Assembly: GCA_036489375.1 (NCBI GenBank)
Contig: DASXFX010000110.1
Span: forward strand, 1-64,000
Direction of reading: 5' to 3'
Length of the DNA: 64,000 nucleotides
Source: JADMIL01 sp036489375
GTDB taxonomy: Bacteria > Desulfobacterota > Binatia > Binatales > Binataceae
The position numbers and the translations under genes are program-made. Within the stretch, counting starts at the first letter, position 1. Each line of letters opens with the position of its first letter. The notes under the pieces are model-generated. The model was not told the origin of the DNA, did no database searches, and saw only the letters and a program-made list of their open reading frames with translations. This document shows, piece by piece, positions 18,486 through 27,698 of the stretch.

Positions 18486-19991
18486 TTAAAGTTTCACGTA
18501 AACCGACTTGATCTGGGTGTAGAGATCGATCGAATGCCGGCCCAACTCACGTCCAAAGCCTGATTCTTTGCAGCCTCCGAACGGCGAGATCGGATCGATG
18601 ATTCCGTAACAGTTCACCCATACAGAACCCGCCTTGAGCGCGCGTGCGACCTTGTAGGCCCGGCTGATATCCCGCGTCCACACACCTGCGCCAAGCCCGT
18701 AGGTCGTGTCGTTGCCTTGCAAGACAGCGTCGTCCTCGTCTTTGAATGGAATCAGCACTGCAACTGGCCCGAATATCTCTTCCTGCGCGATCCTCATGCC
18801 GTTTTTCGCGCCGGTATAAATCGTCGGCTTGACGAAGTAGCCCTTTGACTGCGGACCGCGATCGCCGCCCGCTTTCGCTTCGGCACCTTCCTCTCGGGCA
18901 AGCTTGAGGTAGCCGAGCACACGTTCATGTTGCTCACTCGAAACCAACGGACCCATCGTAGTGGAAGGATCGAGTGGCTGGCCCAGCTTCACATCGTTAG
19001 CTTTGACAGAGATGCGTTCAGCGAACTCGTCGTAAATTCGCTCCTGTACGAACATTCGAGTTGCCGCGCAACATACTTGACCCTGGTTGCGAAAAATCCC
19101 GGTCGCCGAGAGCGCAACTGCTTGCTCCATTTCGGCATCCGAAAAAATCACGTTAGGAGACTTGCCGCCGAGTTCCAGCGAGACGCGCTTTAGATTACCG
19201 GCCGAAGCCTGAAGGATTAATTTGCCAACCTCGGTCGAACCGGTAAAAGCAACCTTGTCGACATCCGGGTGCGACGCGATCGCGGCTCCCGCAGTTGGCC
19301 CGAATCCAGTCACGATATTGACGACACCGTCGGGCAAACCGCTGTCGCAGATCAATTCTCCGAGCCGAATGGCAGGGAGCGGAGTCTGCTCCGCAGCTTT
19401 GAGGACCAAGGTGTTACCGAAGGCCAGCGCAGGCGCGACTTTCCAGCTTATCGTTGCGAGCGAGCCATTCCACGGAATGATCTGTCCGCAAACTCCTATC
19501 GGTTCGAGCAGTGTGTAATTGAAGAACCCAGGATCCGAAGGATTCGTCTCGCCGTAAAATTTGGTTGACCAACCGCCATAATATCGGAATGTCTCCGCGG
19601 TTCGGCCAACCTCAATAATGGATTCGCCAATTGGCTTGCCATTGTCGAGCGTGATTAACTCGGCGAGCTCGTCGGCATTTGCTTCGATCAAATCCGCAAT
19701 CTTGAATAGGTAACGCGCGCGCTGATGCGGTCCCATCGACGGCCATTTGCCTGTTTCGAATGCCTTGCGCGCCGCCCTTACCGCGTCCTCCACATCGACT
19801 TTATCGCCCTCCGCAACGAGACCGATAACCTCTTCGTTTGCAGGGTTGATGGTTTCGAAGGTCTTGCCAGAGTGGGCGGCGGCCCATTTGCCGCCAATCA
19901 AGAGCTTCTTGGGCGAACCCTTTAGGAACTCCCGGACCTGAACATTTGTTCCTGCCGCGGCGCTATCGATCGAAGGAACCGCTGCTGCCAT
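18486..19991 (-). CDS. NAD(P)+-dependent aldehyde dehydrogenase, second intact paralogue
   Basis: A 501-residue ALDH with the catalytic Glu in VSLELGGKSPN and the nucleophilic Cys in QGQVCCAATR. The coenzyme site is FTGSTEVGK, and PFGGCKESGFGRELG lies near the C-terminus. It shares the MAAAVPS N-terminus and long identical stretches with the downstream copy. The active-site loop (IFRNQGQVCCAATR versus FTMLSGQVCCAGTR) and helix residues differ, suggesting separate substrate ranges. AGGAGG lies before ATG 19991. The regulator gene ends 31 bases upstream on the same strand, so regulator, this ALDH and probably the next form one transcription unit. Confidence 0.95.
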   Translation of the reverse strand: MAAAVPSIDSAAAGTNVQVREFLKGSPKKLLIGGKWAAAHSGKTFETINPANEEVIGLVAEGDKVDVEDAVRAARKAFETGKWPSMGPHQRARYLFKIADLIEANADELAELITLDNGKPIGESIIEVGRTAETFRYYGGWSTKFYGETNPSDPGFFNYTLLEPIGVCGQIIPWNGSLATISWKVAPALAFGNTLVLKAAEQTPLPAIRLGELICDSGLPDGVVNIVTGFGPTAGAAIASHPDVDKVAFTGSTEVGKLILQASAGNLKRVSLELGGKSPNVIFSDAEMEQAVALSATGIFRNQGQVCCAATRMFVQERIYDEFAERISVKANDVKLGQPLDPSTTMGPLVSSEQHERVLGYLKLAREEGAEAKAGGDRGPQSKGYFVKPTIYTGAKNGMRIAQEEIFGPVAVLIPFKDEDDAVLQGNDTTYGLGAGVWTRDISRAYKVARALKAGSVWVNCYGIIDPISPFGGCKESGFGRELGRHSIDLYTQIKSVYVKL

Positions 19992-20022
19992 AAACCCGAC
20001 CCTCCTGATTCATCTTTCCCGG

Positions 20023-21153
20023 CTAACAATCGATTCGCGCCAGCTCGTCCCCCATTCGTCCAGTGTCGTAAGCGCAGAGCTGGGCAACTTCACGGGCAAA
20101 ACGGCCCGAGTTGAGCGCGTCCAACATCCTTCGCACGGGCACTGATTCCATCTCGCTTTCCGGTATAGCCAAGTCGTAGCGCTCCTCGCGTATGGGAATA
20201 AAATCCAATCCGTACGCTTCCGCGGCGACACGAATTGTCACGCCGGTATCTGCATCGTTATCGTGGATCGCCGCAGCCACCCCAAGGTGCCCAGACACCT
20301 CGTTGCCGTAGCCACCGATACCCTTCGAGTTCAGACCGGAACTCGCCAATGCCTCATCGAGCACCTGACGCGCCCCCGAGCCCCTTTCACGATTGACAAT
20401 GCAGACATCCGCACGCGAAAAGTCCGAACAATCACGAATTCCTAGAGGATTGCCCACGGCCATTGCTAGCCCGACCTCCCACCGCGCGAAATTAATCAAA
20501 CGAATTCGGCGACGCTCTACTGCTCGGCGGACCGGGGCGAAGTTGTAGTCCCCGCTCTTGGGGTCGCGAAGGTGCACACCGGCGGCGTGCACGGATTCGT
20601 CAGCAAGTGCGGCCAGCGCCCTTCCACTGGAACAAGGAAGGGCAACGGCATTTATCTGAGAGCCCGTCCGCGCCATCCACCCGATGAGCATCGAGACCGC
20701 TGGATCGCATCCTGCGAGGACCAGAGTCGAATCGATTTCGCTATCGAGCAATCTGGTTGAAATATCCGCCCGTCCGCGAGAGGTCTTCACGCGTACACCG
20801 CTAGAGACCGGCAACGTCAAATGAGCCGTTGGATCGGCGACGGCGACTAGCTTGCCGCCGATGCGGGCCAATACAACGCGGGCGCGATCGGTCGTAATCG
20901 ACGGCGACCTCTTCCAACAGGCGTCCACGCGCTGCTCGGAGCCCTCGTCCGCATCGCTGAAAACTTCCTCGACTGTGGCACCAATCGCACGCGCGAGTTT
21001 CACCGCTATCGCCACGTTAGGCAGATAGACACCCGACTCGATCGCAGCGACTGCCTGTCGTGACATTTGGGCGCGCTCCGCAAGCTCTGCCTGCGTGAAT
21101 CCTCGCAGCACCCTTATCCGGCGAATCCTCTCGGCGATTTCAGTTTTTGCCAT
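20023..21153 (-). CDS. XRE-type regulator with periplasmic-binding-protein-like ligand domain
   Basis: This 376-residue protein is a probable one-component transcription regulator. Residues about 5-60 form an XRE helix-turn-helix (IRVLRGFTQAELAERAQMSR, then AVAAIESGVYLPN). The remainder (about 85-370) resembles the PBP-like domain found with molybdate-type or LysR-like sensors, with LVLAGCDPAVSMLIGWM and the signature VNRERGSGARQVLDEAL. The ATG at 21153 was preferred because it starts the HTH directly. It precedes two ALDH genes on its strand and is divergent from the monooxygenase, so it may control both sides of the 252-base gap. The ligand is unknown. Confidence 0.8.
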   Translation of the reverse strand: MAKTEIAERIRRIRVLRGFTQAELAERAQMSRQAVAAIESGVYLPNVAIAVKLARAIGATVEEVFSDADEGSEQRVDACWKRSPSITTDRARVVLARIGGKLVAVADPTAHLTLPVSSGVRVKTSRGRADISTRLLDSEIDSTLVLAGCDPAVSMLIGWMARTGSQINAVALPCSSGRALAALADESVHAAGVHLRDPKSGDYNFAPVRRAVERRRIRLINFARWEVGLAMAVGNPLGIRDCSDFSRADVCIVNRERGSGARQVLDEALASSGLNSKGIGGYGNEVSGHLGVAAAIHDNDADTGVTIRVAAEAYGLDFIPIREERYDLAIPESEMESVPVRRMLDALNSGRFAREVAQLCAYDTGRMGDELARIDC

Positions 21154-21405
21154 AATAAGAGAAAAGCGCTCGAATAATGGCACATTCCGGACCGGTTCGT
21201 AAAGCCGATTGGTTGACGGGATCGCGACCGTTCACGTTGATGGGCAAATTCCTCGGATGTTTCAACAACCGGGCGAAACCCTTTCCTTCATTCTGATCGC
21301 GAGCAAACGATAGTCCGACGTTTGCGGAGCGTTCGTCGGTGGTACGATAATGTGCCGGGCGAGTCCGAGGCAGTTGTCATTTAATTCAGTCGGGATGAGG
21401 AAGAG
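21154..21405. promoter_or_regulatory. Divergent promoter region between regulator and monooxygenase
   Basis: These 252 bases separate oppositely transcribed units and should contain both promoters and the regulator's operator. I could not define a convincing -35/-10 pair or a clear inverted repeat by eye. GAGGAAG at the right end is the ribosome site of the monooxygenase. Confidence 0.45.
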
Positions 21406-23329
21406 ATGGCAGAACAGAGTGGCTCTATAGATCAGGAAGAAACACAACATCTCGCCGAGGCGATCGCGATAGCGAACATACCGGTGCTCTTGATGGTGTT
21501 GGTACAGTTGACGGGAGATCTCCGTTGGCTGCATGAGCCGTATAGGCTGACGCGCGCCCGCGGCATGGATGACAACGAAACGGGAGGGCTCTCGGATTCG
21601 CTGCTGGCCGAGGTCCGAGATGCCGCGTTCGATGCGATCCAAGCGTGGCGGGCCGGCCGTCCCGTTGCTATAGCGCAACCTTCCGCTGAACTGAGACTCA
21701 AGATGATGAGTTGGGTGATGGCGGAGAAAATTCCGGCCGAATACGATTCTATCATCGCTGCGGAGCTTTTTGCCGGCTTGGAAGAAACGACCGAAAAGCT
21801 AACGATTCCGAAGGGATTTGAGGTTCTTATTGTTGGCGCGGGAGTGTCCGGACTATGCGCCGCGATTAATCTCCAGCACGCTGGCATACCCTTCACCATC
21901 ATGGAAAAGAGCTCGACGCTTGGTGGGATCTGGCGCGACAACCGCTATCCTGGCGCGGGCGTCGATACCCCAAACCATCTGTACTCGTTTACTTGCGCTC
22001 CCTACGACTGGTCGATGTACTTTGCGCTTAGAGACGAACTCCACGCTTACCTGGATCACGTCGCCGAGAAGTTCGGTTTGCGTTCGCACATTCGCTTCGA
22101 GACGGAGGTCAAATCTGCCGACTATGACACGGTGTCCCAGCGGTGGACGATCGCAGTTCGTAACGCAGATGGTTCGGACGAGACTCTCAAAGCGAACGTC
22201 GTAATCAGCGCGGTAGGAATCTTCAATCCTATAAAGATGCCCAGCATTAAAGGGCTCGAACGTTTCGAAGGACCGTGTTTTCATACGGCTCAGTGGCCAG
22301 CGAATCTTGATCTGAAGGGCAAGCGAGTAGCGATGATCGGCAACGGCGCGAGCGCCATGCAAGTCGGCCCGGAGATTCAAAATACCGTGGAGTCACTCAC
22401 GATCTTCCAACGCTCGCCGCATTGGGTCGCGCCCAACGAGCAGTTCCGCAAACCGATCCCGGAAGCGCTGCGCCTTTTATTCAGAGAGGTGCCACTGTAT
22501 CGGATTTGGTATCGCCTGCGCCTCGGATGGACCTTCGGTGATCGGCTCCACTCGGCTTTACAGAAGGATCCCACATGGCCGTACGCCGAACGTTCGCTGA
22601 ACAAAGCCAACGACTCGCATCGCGGCTATTTTACTCAGTATATCGTCTCGGAAATCGGTGACCGGACTGAACTGCTCGATAAAGTTGTTCCGAGCTACCC
22701 GCCGTTTGGTAAGCGCATGTTGATGGACAATGGTTGGTACCGGATGTTGCGCAACGAACGGGTAAGATTGGTTTCGGACCCCATCGTCGAGATCGCTTCC
22801 GATCGAGTCATCACAAAAGACGGCACCGAATATGAAGCGGATGTTTTGGTGGTAGCGACCGGGTTCGATGTCTTGCGATTCCTAACCGCCTTCGAGGTAC
22901 GAGGGCGGTCGGGACGCAGCCTGCGCGAAGTGTGGAACGATGACGACGCCCGTGCGTATCTCGGTCTTGCCATGCCCGACTTTCCGAATTTTTATTGCCT
23001 GTACGGCCCCAATCTGCAACCAGGCCACGGTGGGAGCTTGATTTTCGTCGTTGAAATGCAGATGCGTTACATCATGGATTTTGCTGAGGCAGATGCTGGA
23101 TCAAGGTATCGGCGCGGTAGAATGTCGACAAGACGTACATGACGCCTACAACGAGCGGGTTGACGAGGCGCACGCGAACATGGTCTGGACACATACCGGT
23201 ATGGAAACCTACTATCGGAATGCGCGTGGTAGAGTCGTGGTCAACAGTCCCTATCGCAACGCAACTTTCTATGACATGACGCGTGAAGCTGATCTAAGTG
23301 AGTTCATTGTTGAACCGCGTGAGTCATAA
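21406..23329 (+). pseudogene. Baeyer-Villiger-type flavin monooxygenase, single-base frameshift near the 3' end
   Basis: The protein has an FAD site VLIVGAGVSGLCAAIN (about residues 141-156), the type I BVMO fingerprint FEGPCFHTAQWP and a second nucleotide site VAMIGNGASAMQVGPEI for NADPH. Such enzymes insert oxygen into ketones or oxidise N or S atoms. A domain-free extension of about 135 residues precedes the FAD site, as in several family members. The main frame ends early at 23142. One extra T in the run 23079-23082 explains this: in the other frame the text continues as DLLRQMLDQGIGAVECRQ to AHANMVWTHTGM and stops at 23329, restoring the usual end. This is either a recent disabling mutation or a sequence error. 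GAGGAAG precedes ATG 21406. Confidence 0.88.
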
Positions 23330-23388
23330 TCGATGGCTCGCAACAAGCGCTGCGGAGGAACCATCTTACTACGGCGACCATCGTTGAG

Positions 23389-24462
23389 ATGACAATGAGC
23401 AAAGAAACGGATAAATCGCGTGAGCTATATGCCCTGACTCCCTTGCCTCGCCATATGCCTCCCGATTGGAAGCCGCCGGCGCCAGCATGGTCTGCGAGCT
23501 TCACTCAGCAAACGACCCCGGTCGTGATGGCATACTTCGGGACTCAGTTTGGAGCTAGCGATCGTGAACAACATCCGTCGTTGATGCAGGAGTTCCTTCT
23601 CTCCGCGGATGCTCCAGACAATATCGAAAGTGCAAGCTTCATCGATCGTTCCGCGCAGAGGAATCTCATTTCGTCGGCCTACTGGACCGATCCTGCACGC
23701 TACGAACAATGGAAAAAGAATTCGGGATTCGAGAACTGGTGGAACGACCACTCCCGTTTGGAAGATCGGAGAGGGTACTATCGCGAAGTCCTGACCGTGC
23801 CACACAGTCGATTCGAGACCATCTTTAGTTATCGTTGCCAGGTCGGAGTAGCGAATACTGGTGGATGCCCCGTTGTCGGTCCTATTCGCGAGCATAACTA
23901 TTGGGGTAGTATGCGCGACCGAATCGAGGCATCAGCCAGCGACGACCTTCTCAGCACTTACGGTGAGCGTCTTTCACGACTGAGCTCCACAGAGACTGCG
24001 GGCCGTCGTCTTTGTGTGAAAGTACCAGAGAATCTCGCGGTCATTCGTTCGGGCCAGGATTGGTCCGATTGTGAAGGTGCCGAACTGTCGCAATACAATG
24101 ATTCCGTACGCCCGGCACTTCTCGAAGGAATGACATTTCTGCGCGACCATCCGGATGAGACAGGATGCTGCGATCTGCGCTACGCAGAGGAAACCGGAGT
24201 CGACGGTTTACCACTGAACAAGACCTTCGGACTCGGTTATTTTTTGACGTTGGGGCATTTAGAAAAATGGGCGGCGACTCATCCGACTCATCTCGCGATT
24301 TTCTCGAAATTCCTAACGATGGCCCGGGAGCATGGCGCAGACCTTAAACTGAAGCTGTGGCATGAGGTCTCTGTTTTGCCTGCGACGGGTCAGGTCTTCG
24401 AATACGTCAATTGCCACCCTGGCACAGGTCTGGTGCCATACTTTCCTTCGGAAGAATACTGA
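23389..24462 (+). CDS. oxd: Haem-dependent aldoxime dehydratase
   Basis: The 357-residue protein matches the phenylacetaldoxime/aliphatic aldoxime dehydratase family, which converts aldoximes to nitriles with a b-type haem. Recognisable blocks are PPAPAWSASF near the N-terminus, REHNYWGSMRDRI, and the His-rich C-terminal blocks LTLGHLEKWAATHPTHLAIF and LKLWHEVSVLP, which contain the haem-region histidines. I did not assign the proximal and distal ligands individually. It lies 59 bases after the monooxygenase. No nitrilase, nitrile hydratase or amidase, the usual neighbours, is in view. A start at ATG 23395 is possible. Cytoplasmic. Confidence 0.9.
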   Translation: MTMSKETDKSRELYALTPLPRHMPPDWKPPAPAWSASFTQQTTPVVMAYFGTQFGASDREQHPSLMQEFLLSADAPDNIESASFIDRSAQRNLISSAYWTDPARYEQWKKNSGFENWWNDHSRLEDRRGYYREVLTVPHSRFETIFSYRCQVGVANTGGCPVVGPIREHNYWGSMRDRIEASASDDLLSTYGERLSRLSSTETAGRRLCVKVPENLAVIRSGQDWSDCEGAELSQYNDSVRPALLEGMTFLRDHPDETGCCDLRYAEETGVDGLPLNKTFGLGYFLTLGHLEKWAATHPTHLAIFSKFLTMAREHGADLKLKLWHEVSVLPATGQVFEYVNCHPGTGLVPYFPSEEY

Positions 24463-24651
24463 GCGATGATTTTCAGCAACACGGATAAGAGGTCACCTTT
24501 ACGGGCCTAGAATTCGGAATTGGTCAGGAAGTTAGCTTCAGAAGGTGTTCAAGACCAATCGGTTGTGTTCTTTAGAGAGATAGAGATCGACGCTCATGAT
24601 TTCCTAATACTCGAAGGTGCTCGAATATCATAGGTTTGGCGAGGTATAAGC

Positions 24652-25218
24652 ATGGCATTTTCGATTACGAGAAGTATTGGTATCGATTACGGACATAGGG
24701 TTATGACGCACGGTTCTAAGTGCAGATCAATTCACGGACATCGCGGCACAGTGGAAGTGACGTGCGTGGGCTCGGCCTTACACCAATCCGGCGAGCAATC
24801 TCAAATGGTTATCGATTTCGGGTTTCTGAAAGAAGTCATGATGACTATTATCGACAAATCCATCGATCATGGCTTCGTAGCTTGTATTGATGATAGCGAG
24901 TTGTTGGCCCATTTTGTCCCCGAAAGCGCCAATCGTGTCGAACCAATGCGTTACATCGAGGCTTGTTTGGACGAAAAAGGTTTCTGGCTTTCCACTGAGA
25001 ATCAGTCGGTCAAATTGAAGACCTTGCTGGATACCAAACTGTATGTCCTACCCCACATACCGACTTCGGAACGTCTTGCCGAGCATTTCTTCAAACGTCT
25101 CAAGGCTCCTGTCTTGCAGCAAAGCAATGGTGTGGGTAATCTTGTAAATCTGAGATTTTGGGAAACGCCTTCTTGCTATTCCGACTATCCTGGCTATTGC
25201 GGCAATACCGAGTCTTAG
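24652..25218 (+). CDS. 6-pyruvoyl-tetrahydropterin synthase / QueD-like protein
   Basis: The 188-residue protein carries the T-fold zinc motif of QueD/PTPS: His15 in GHRV, then KCRSIHGH with Cys24 (catalytic position) and His28/His30. It also has MVIDFGFLK, SIDHGF and PTSERLAEHFF, equivalents of the VxDF, LDH and PTxE motifs. It is longer than the usual 120-140 residues because of an insert after the LDH-like motif (about 85-130). QueD makes 6-carboxytetrahydropterin for queuosine and deazapurines; eukaryotic PTPS makes pyruvoyl-tetrahydropterin. Neither QueE nor QueC is nearby, so its role beside an aldoxime dehydratase is open. GAGG precedes the ATG. Confidence 0.85.
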   Translation: MAFSITRSIGIDYGHRVMTHGSKCRSIHGHRGTVEVTCVGSALHQSGEQSQMVIDFGFLKEVMMTIIDKSIDHGFVACIDDSELLAHFVPESANRVEPMRYIEACLDEKGFWLSTENQSVKLKTLLDTKLYVLPHIPTSERLAEHFFKRLKAPVLQQSNGVGNLVNLRFWETPSCYSDYPGYCGNTES

Positions 25219-25270
25219 CTCGGCACTGCCCATTTGTTGGCTCGTAAGCTCACGCGACGAAGGACCGGGC

Positions 25271-25289
25271 GGGAGTGCGCTCTCCCTTT
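25271..25289 (+). terminator. Weak hairpin between convergent genes
   Basis: GGGAG (25271-25275) pairs with CTCCC (25282-25286) around a six-base loop and is followed by TTTAA. It lies 53 bases past the QueD-like stop and before the end of rfbD on the other strand. The stem is only five pairs, so this is a low-confidence terminator. Confidence 0.25.
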
Positions 25290-25347
25290 AACAACCAATA
25301 AGACGACGCCGGTTTGATGCGTTCATGCGCGACTAAGCCCCGCTCGA

Positions 25348-26199
25348 TCATTCCCGAGACGTGACGTTGAATGCGAATTCAGCGACCCCTTGCTGCCACG
25401 GCGGTAATTCGATCCTGGGATCCTGGATGCTCGTGAGAACGCTGTAGGCCGGACGCTTCGCCGCCGCAGAAAATTCACGGTGTGAAGCGGGAACAACCGG
25501 AGTCGGTATGCCGGCGACTCGGAACAGCTCGCAGAGCAACTCCCATCGGGTAGCAGCGCCACCACCCGCGAGATGAAAGGTGCCGTAGGAATCGGTCGCA
25601 ATGAGCCGCGCGATCGCTGCCGCGAGATGCGGAACGTAAGTCGGAGAGCCGCACTGATCGGATACCGCCCGCAGCTCAGGCTGTGACGATCGCATGTACA
25701 TCGAGTGCAAGAAATTCGCTCCGTTCTCCCAGAAGAGCCATGCCGTGCGCACGATGAAATGCCGTGCATTCAGCGACTGGATAGCGTTTTCGCCCGCGAG
25801 CTTGCTCGCGCCATAGGTCGAGAGCGGATTCGTACGGTCGAATTCGTTGTATGGCCGAATAGCGGCACCGTCGAACACGAAATCGGTTGATAGATGCAAC
25901 AGGGGTATATCTATCGCGGCAGTCGCGACCGCGAGATTGCGCGGCCCTAGAGCGTTGACTGCATAAGCTTCCGTCGATTGCGACTCCGCTCGGTCCACGT
26001 CGTTGAAGGCCGCTGCGTTGATAACCGTCGCGGGCCGATATTCTGCGATTGCCTCTCGAACCTGTGACAATCGCGTGATATCGAGAGTATGACGGTCTAG
26101 CGGGACGACCTCATGCCGAGTAAGCGCAATTTGGAGACATCGCCCGAGCTGTCCCGAGGCGCCGGCGATTAGGATTTTCAAAGTGCCGTTCCGGAGCAC
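25348..26199 (-). CDS. rfbD: dTDP-4-dehydrorhamnose reductase
   Basis: RfbD/RmlD performs the last step to dTDP-L-rhamnose, reducing the 4-keto sugar with NAD(P)H. The 283-residue protein has the dinucleotide motif ILIAGASGQLGR at its start, VINAAAFNDVDRAE, the strand LLHLSTDFVFDG and the catalytic Tyr/Lys in STYGASKLAGE. It is the last gene of the long minus-strand polysaccharide operon. The annotated ATG overlaps the end of rfbC by 22 bases; a TTG at 26182 overlapping the rfbC stop is an alternative that begins right at the Rossmann strand. Confidence 0.93.
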   Translation of the reverse strand: MLRNGTLKILIAGASGQLGRCLQIALTRHEVVPLDRHTLDITRLSQVREAIAEYRPATVINAAAFNDVDRAESQSTEAYAVNALGPRNLAVATAAIDIPLLHLSTDFVFDGAAIRPYNEFDRTNPLSTYGASKLAGENAIQSLNARHFIVRTAWLFWENGANFLHSMYMRSSQPELRAVSDQCGSPTYVPHLAAAIARLIATDSYGTFHLAGGGAATRWELLCELFRVAGIPTPVVPASHREFSAAAKRPAYSVLTSIQDPRIELPPWQQGVAEFAFNVTSRE

Positions 26200-26741
26200 A
26201 AGGGGAGTTGGTCCAGCTGATCCGCCAGCGCCGCCGCAGCACGATCTTTACCGGATAGGAGGGGTTCGGCCACGGGCCATTTGACTCCGATCGTCGGATC
26301 GTTCCAGATAATTCGGATCTCGTCGCCAACGTCATAGAAATCGGTGCACAGGTATTCGAGATCGGCGACCCGGCTAACTGTACAGATGCCGTGAGCGTAT
26401 CCCGGTGGAACGTAAATCTGGCGGAAGTTCTCGGCTGAAAGTTCAAACGAAAGCCATTTGAGCCAAGTGGGCGAGCCGCGCTTGATATCCACGACAACAT
26501 CGAAGATGGTTCCCGCGAGAACCCGCACCAGCTTACCCTGCTGGCGGGTCCGCTGGGCATGAAGTCCGCGCAAGGTTCTACCGACCGATCGCGAATGATT
26601 ATGCTGTACGAAAGTCGCCTCGATTCCACCATCTGCGTATTTATCGGCTCGCCAGCTTTCGAGGAAGAAACCACGATCGTCACGAAATACATCCGGTTCG
26701 ATGACCGTCACGCCCGGCAATTCAGTCTCGATGAACCTCAC
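26178..26741 (-). CDS. rfbC: dTDP-4-dehydrorhamnose 3,5-epimerase
   Basis: RfbC/RmlC epimerises dTDP-4-keto-6-deoxyglucose at C3 and C5. The 187-residue cupin has the conserved FRDDRGFFLESW, the catalytic-His segment LRGLHAQ, KLVRVLAGTIFDVVVDIK and QIYVPPGYAHGICTVS. All are at their usual positions and the length is standard. It starts three bases after the rfbA stop, and rfbD follows with an overlap, so the three are translationally linked. Confidence 0.95.
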   Translation of the reverse strand: MRFIETELPGVTVIEPDVFRDDRGFFLESWRADKYADGGIEATFVQHNHSRSVGRTLRGLHAQRTRQQGKLVRVLAGTIFDVVVDIKRGSPTWLKWLSFELSAENFRQIYVPPGYAHGICTVSRVADLEYLCTDFYDVGDEIRIIWNDPTIGVKWPVAEPLLSGKDRAAAALADQLDQLPLCSGTAL

Positions 26742-26744
26742 TGG

Positions 26745-27698
26745 TCAACCCTCTTCGAGCATTCGGCTCAGATATTTCCCATAGCTTCCATTGCCCATCG
26801 CGGACGCCAGTCGCGTCACGTCGCGGGAATCGATATATCCCATGCGCCATGCAATCTCTTCGATGCATGCGACCTGGAGTCCCTGGCGCTGCTCGATCGC
26901 CTGAATGAAGTTCGAAGCCTGCAGCAGCGCTTCGGGAGTACCAGTGTCGAGCCAGGCTATCCCGCGACCCAGCTTTTCGACTCTAAGATTGCCCGTACGC
27001 AAGTAGTGGAGGTTGACGTCGGTAATCTCCAGCTCGCCGCGTGCCGACGGACTGAGACTTGCCGCGATGTCGAAAACCCGGTTATCGTAAAAGTAAAGGC
27101 CAGTGACTGCATACGATGAACGCGGGCGAGCGGGCTTTTCTTCCAGACTTGTCGCCGTGCCGTGCGCGTCGAACCCAACCACGCCGTAGCGCTGCGGATC
27201 TTTGACGAAGTAGCCGAACACTGTTGCTCCATTGCGATAGATCGTCGCCCGCTCAAGAAATTGCCGGAGTCCTTGGCCATAGAAGATGTTATCCCCCAAG
27301 GCAAGCGCGACATGGCTATCGCCGACGAATTCGTGTCCGATTGCGAATGCCTGCGCGATTCCACCGGGAATCGGCTGCGTCGCGTACACAAATCTTAGTC
27401 CCCAATCCTCTCCGGATCCGAGTAGCCGTTTGAAGGCCTCCTGTTCATGAGGAGTGTTAATGATCATTATTTCGCGAATACCCGCCATCATCAGTGTCGC
27501 CAACGGAAAATAGATCATTGGTTTGTCGTAGATTGGTGCGAGCTGTTTTGAGACCGCGCGCGTAATGGGGTAAAGCCGCGTACCCGTTCCGCCCGCCAGG
27601 ATGATCCCCTTCCATCCGAACTGAATAGTTGGATGGCTACCGCGGGACACGTCTCGATCGCCAGATGGTGGTGGATCAAACCTAAGCTCATTGATCAC
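26745..27698 (-). CDS. rfbA: Glucose-1-phosphate thymidylyltransferase
   Basis: RfbA/RmlA activates glucose-1-phosphate with dTTP, the first step to dTDP-rhamnose. The signature GIILAGGTGTRLYPIT is followed by KQLAPIYDKPMIYFPLATLM, then ALGDNIFYG and EEKPARPRS. The 317 residues include a roughly 28-residue N-terminal tail not seen in typical members, so a later start is possible, although no good internal start was identified. It overlaps the preceding gene by eleven bases. With rfbB, rfbC and rfbD the complete dTDP-L-rhamnose pathway is present in this operon. Confidence 0.94.
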   Translation of the reverse strand: MINELRFDPPPSGDRDVSRGSHPTIQFGWKGIILAGGTGTRLYPITRAVSKQLAPIYDKPMIYFPLATLMMAGIREIMIINTPHEQEAFKRLLGSGEDWGLRFVYATQPIPGGIAQAFAIGHEFVGDSHVALALGDNIFYGQGLRQFLERATIYRNGATVFGYFVKDPQRYGVVGFDAHGTATSLEEKPARPRSSYAVTGLYFYDNRVFDIAASLSPSARGELEITDVNLHYLRTGNLRVEKLGRGIAWLDTGTPEALLQASNFIQAIEQRQGLQVACIEEIAWRMGYIDSRDVTRLASAMGNGSYGKYLSRMLEEG

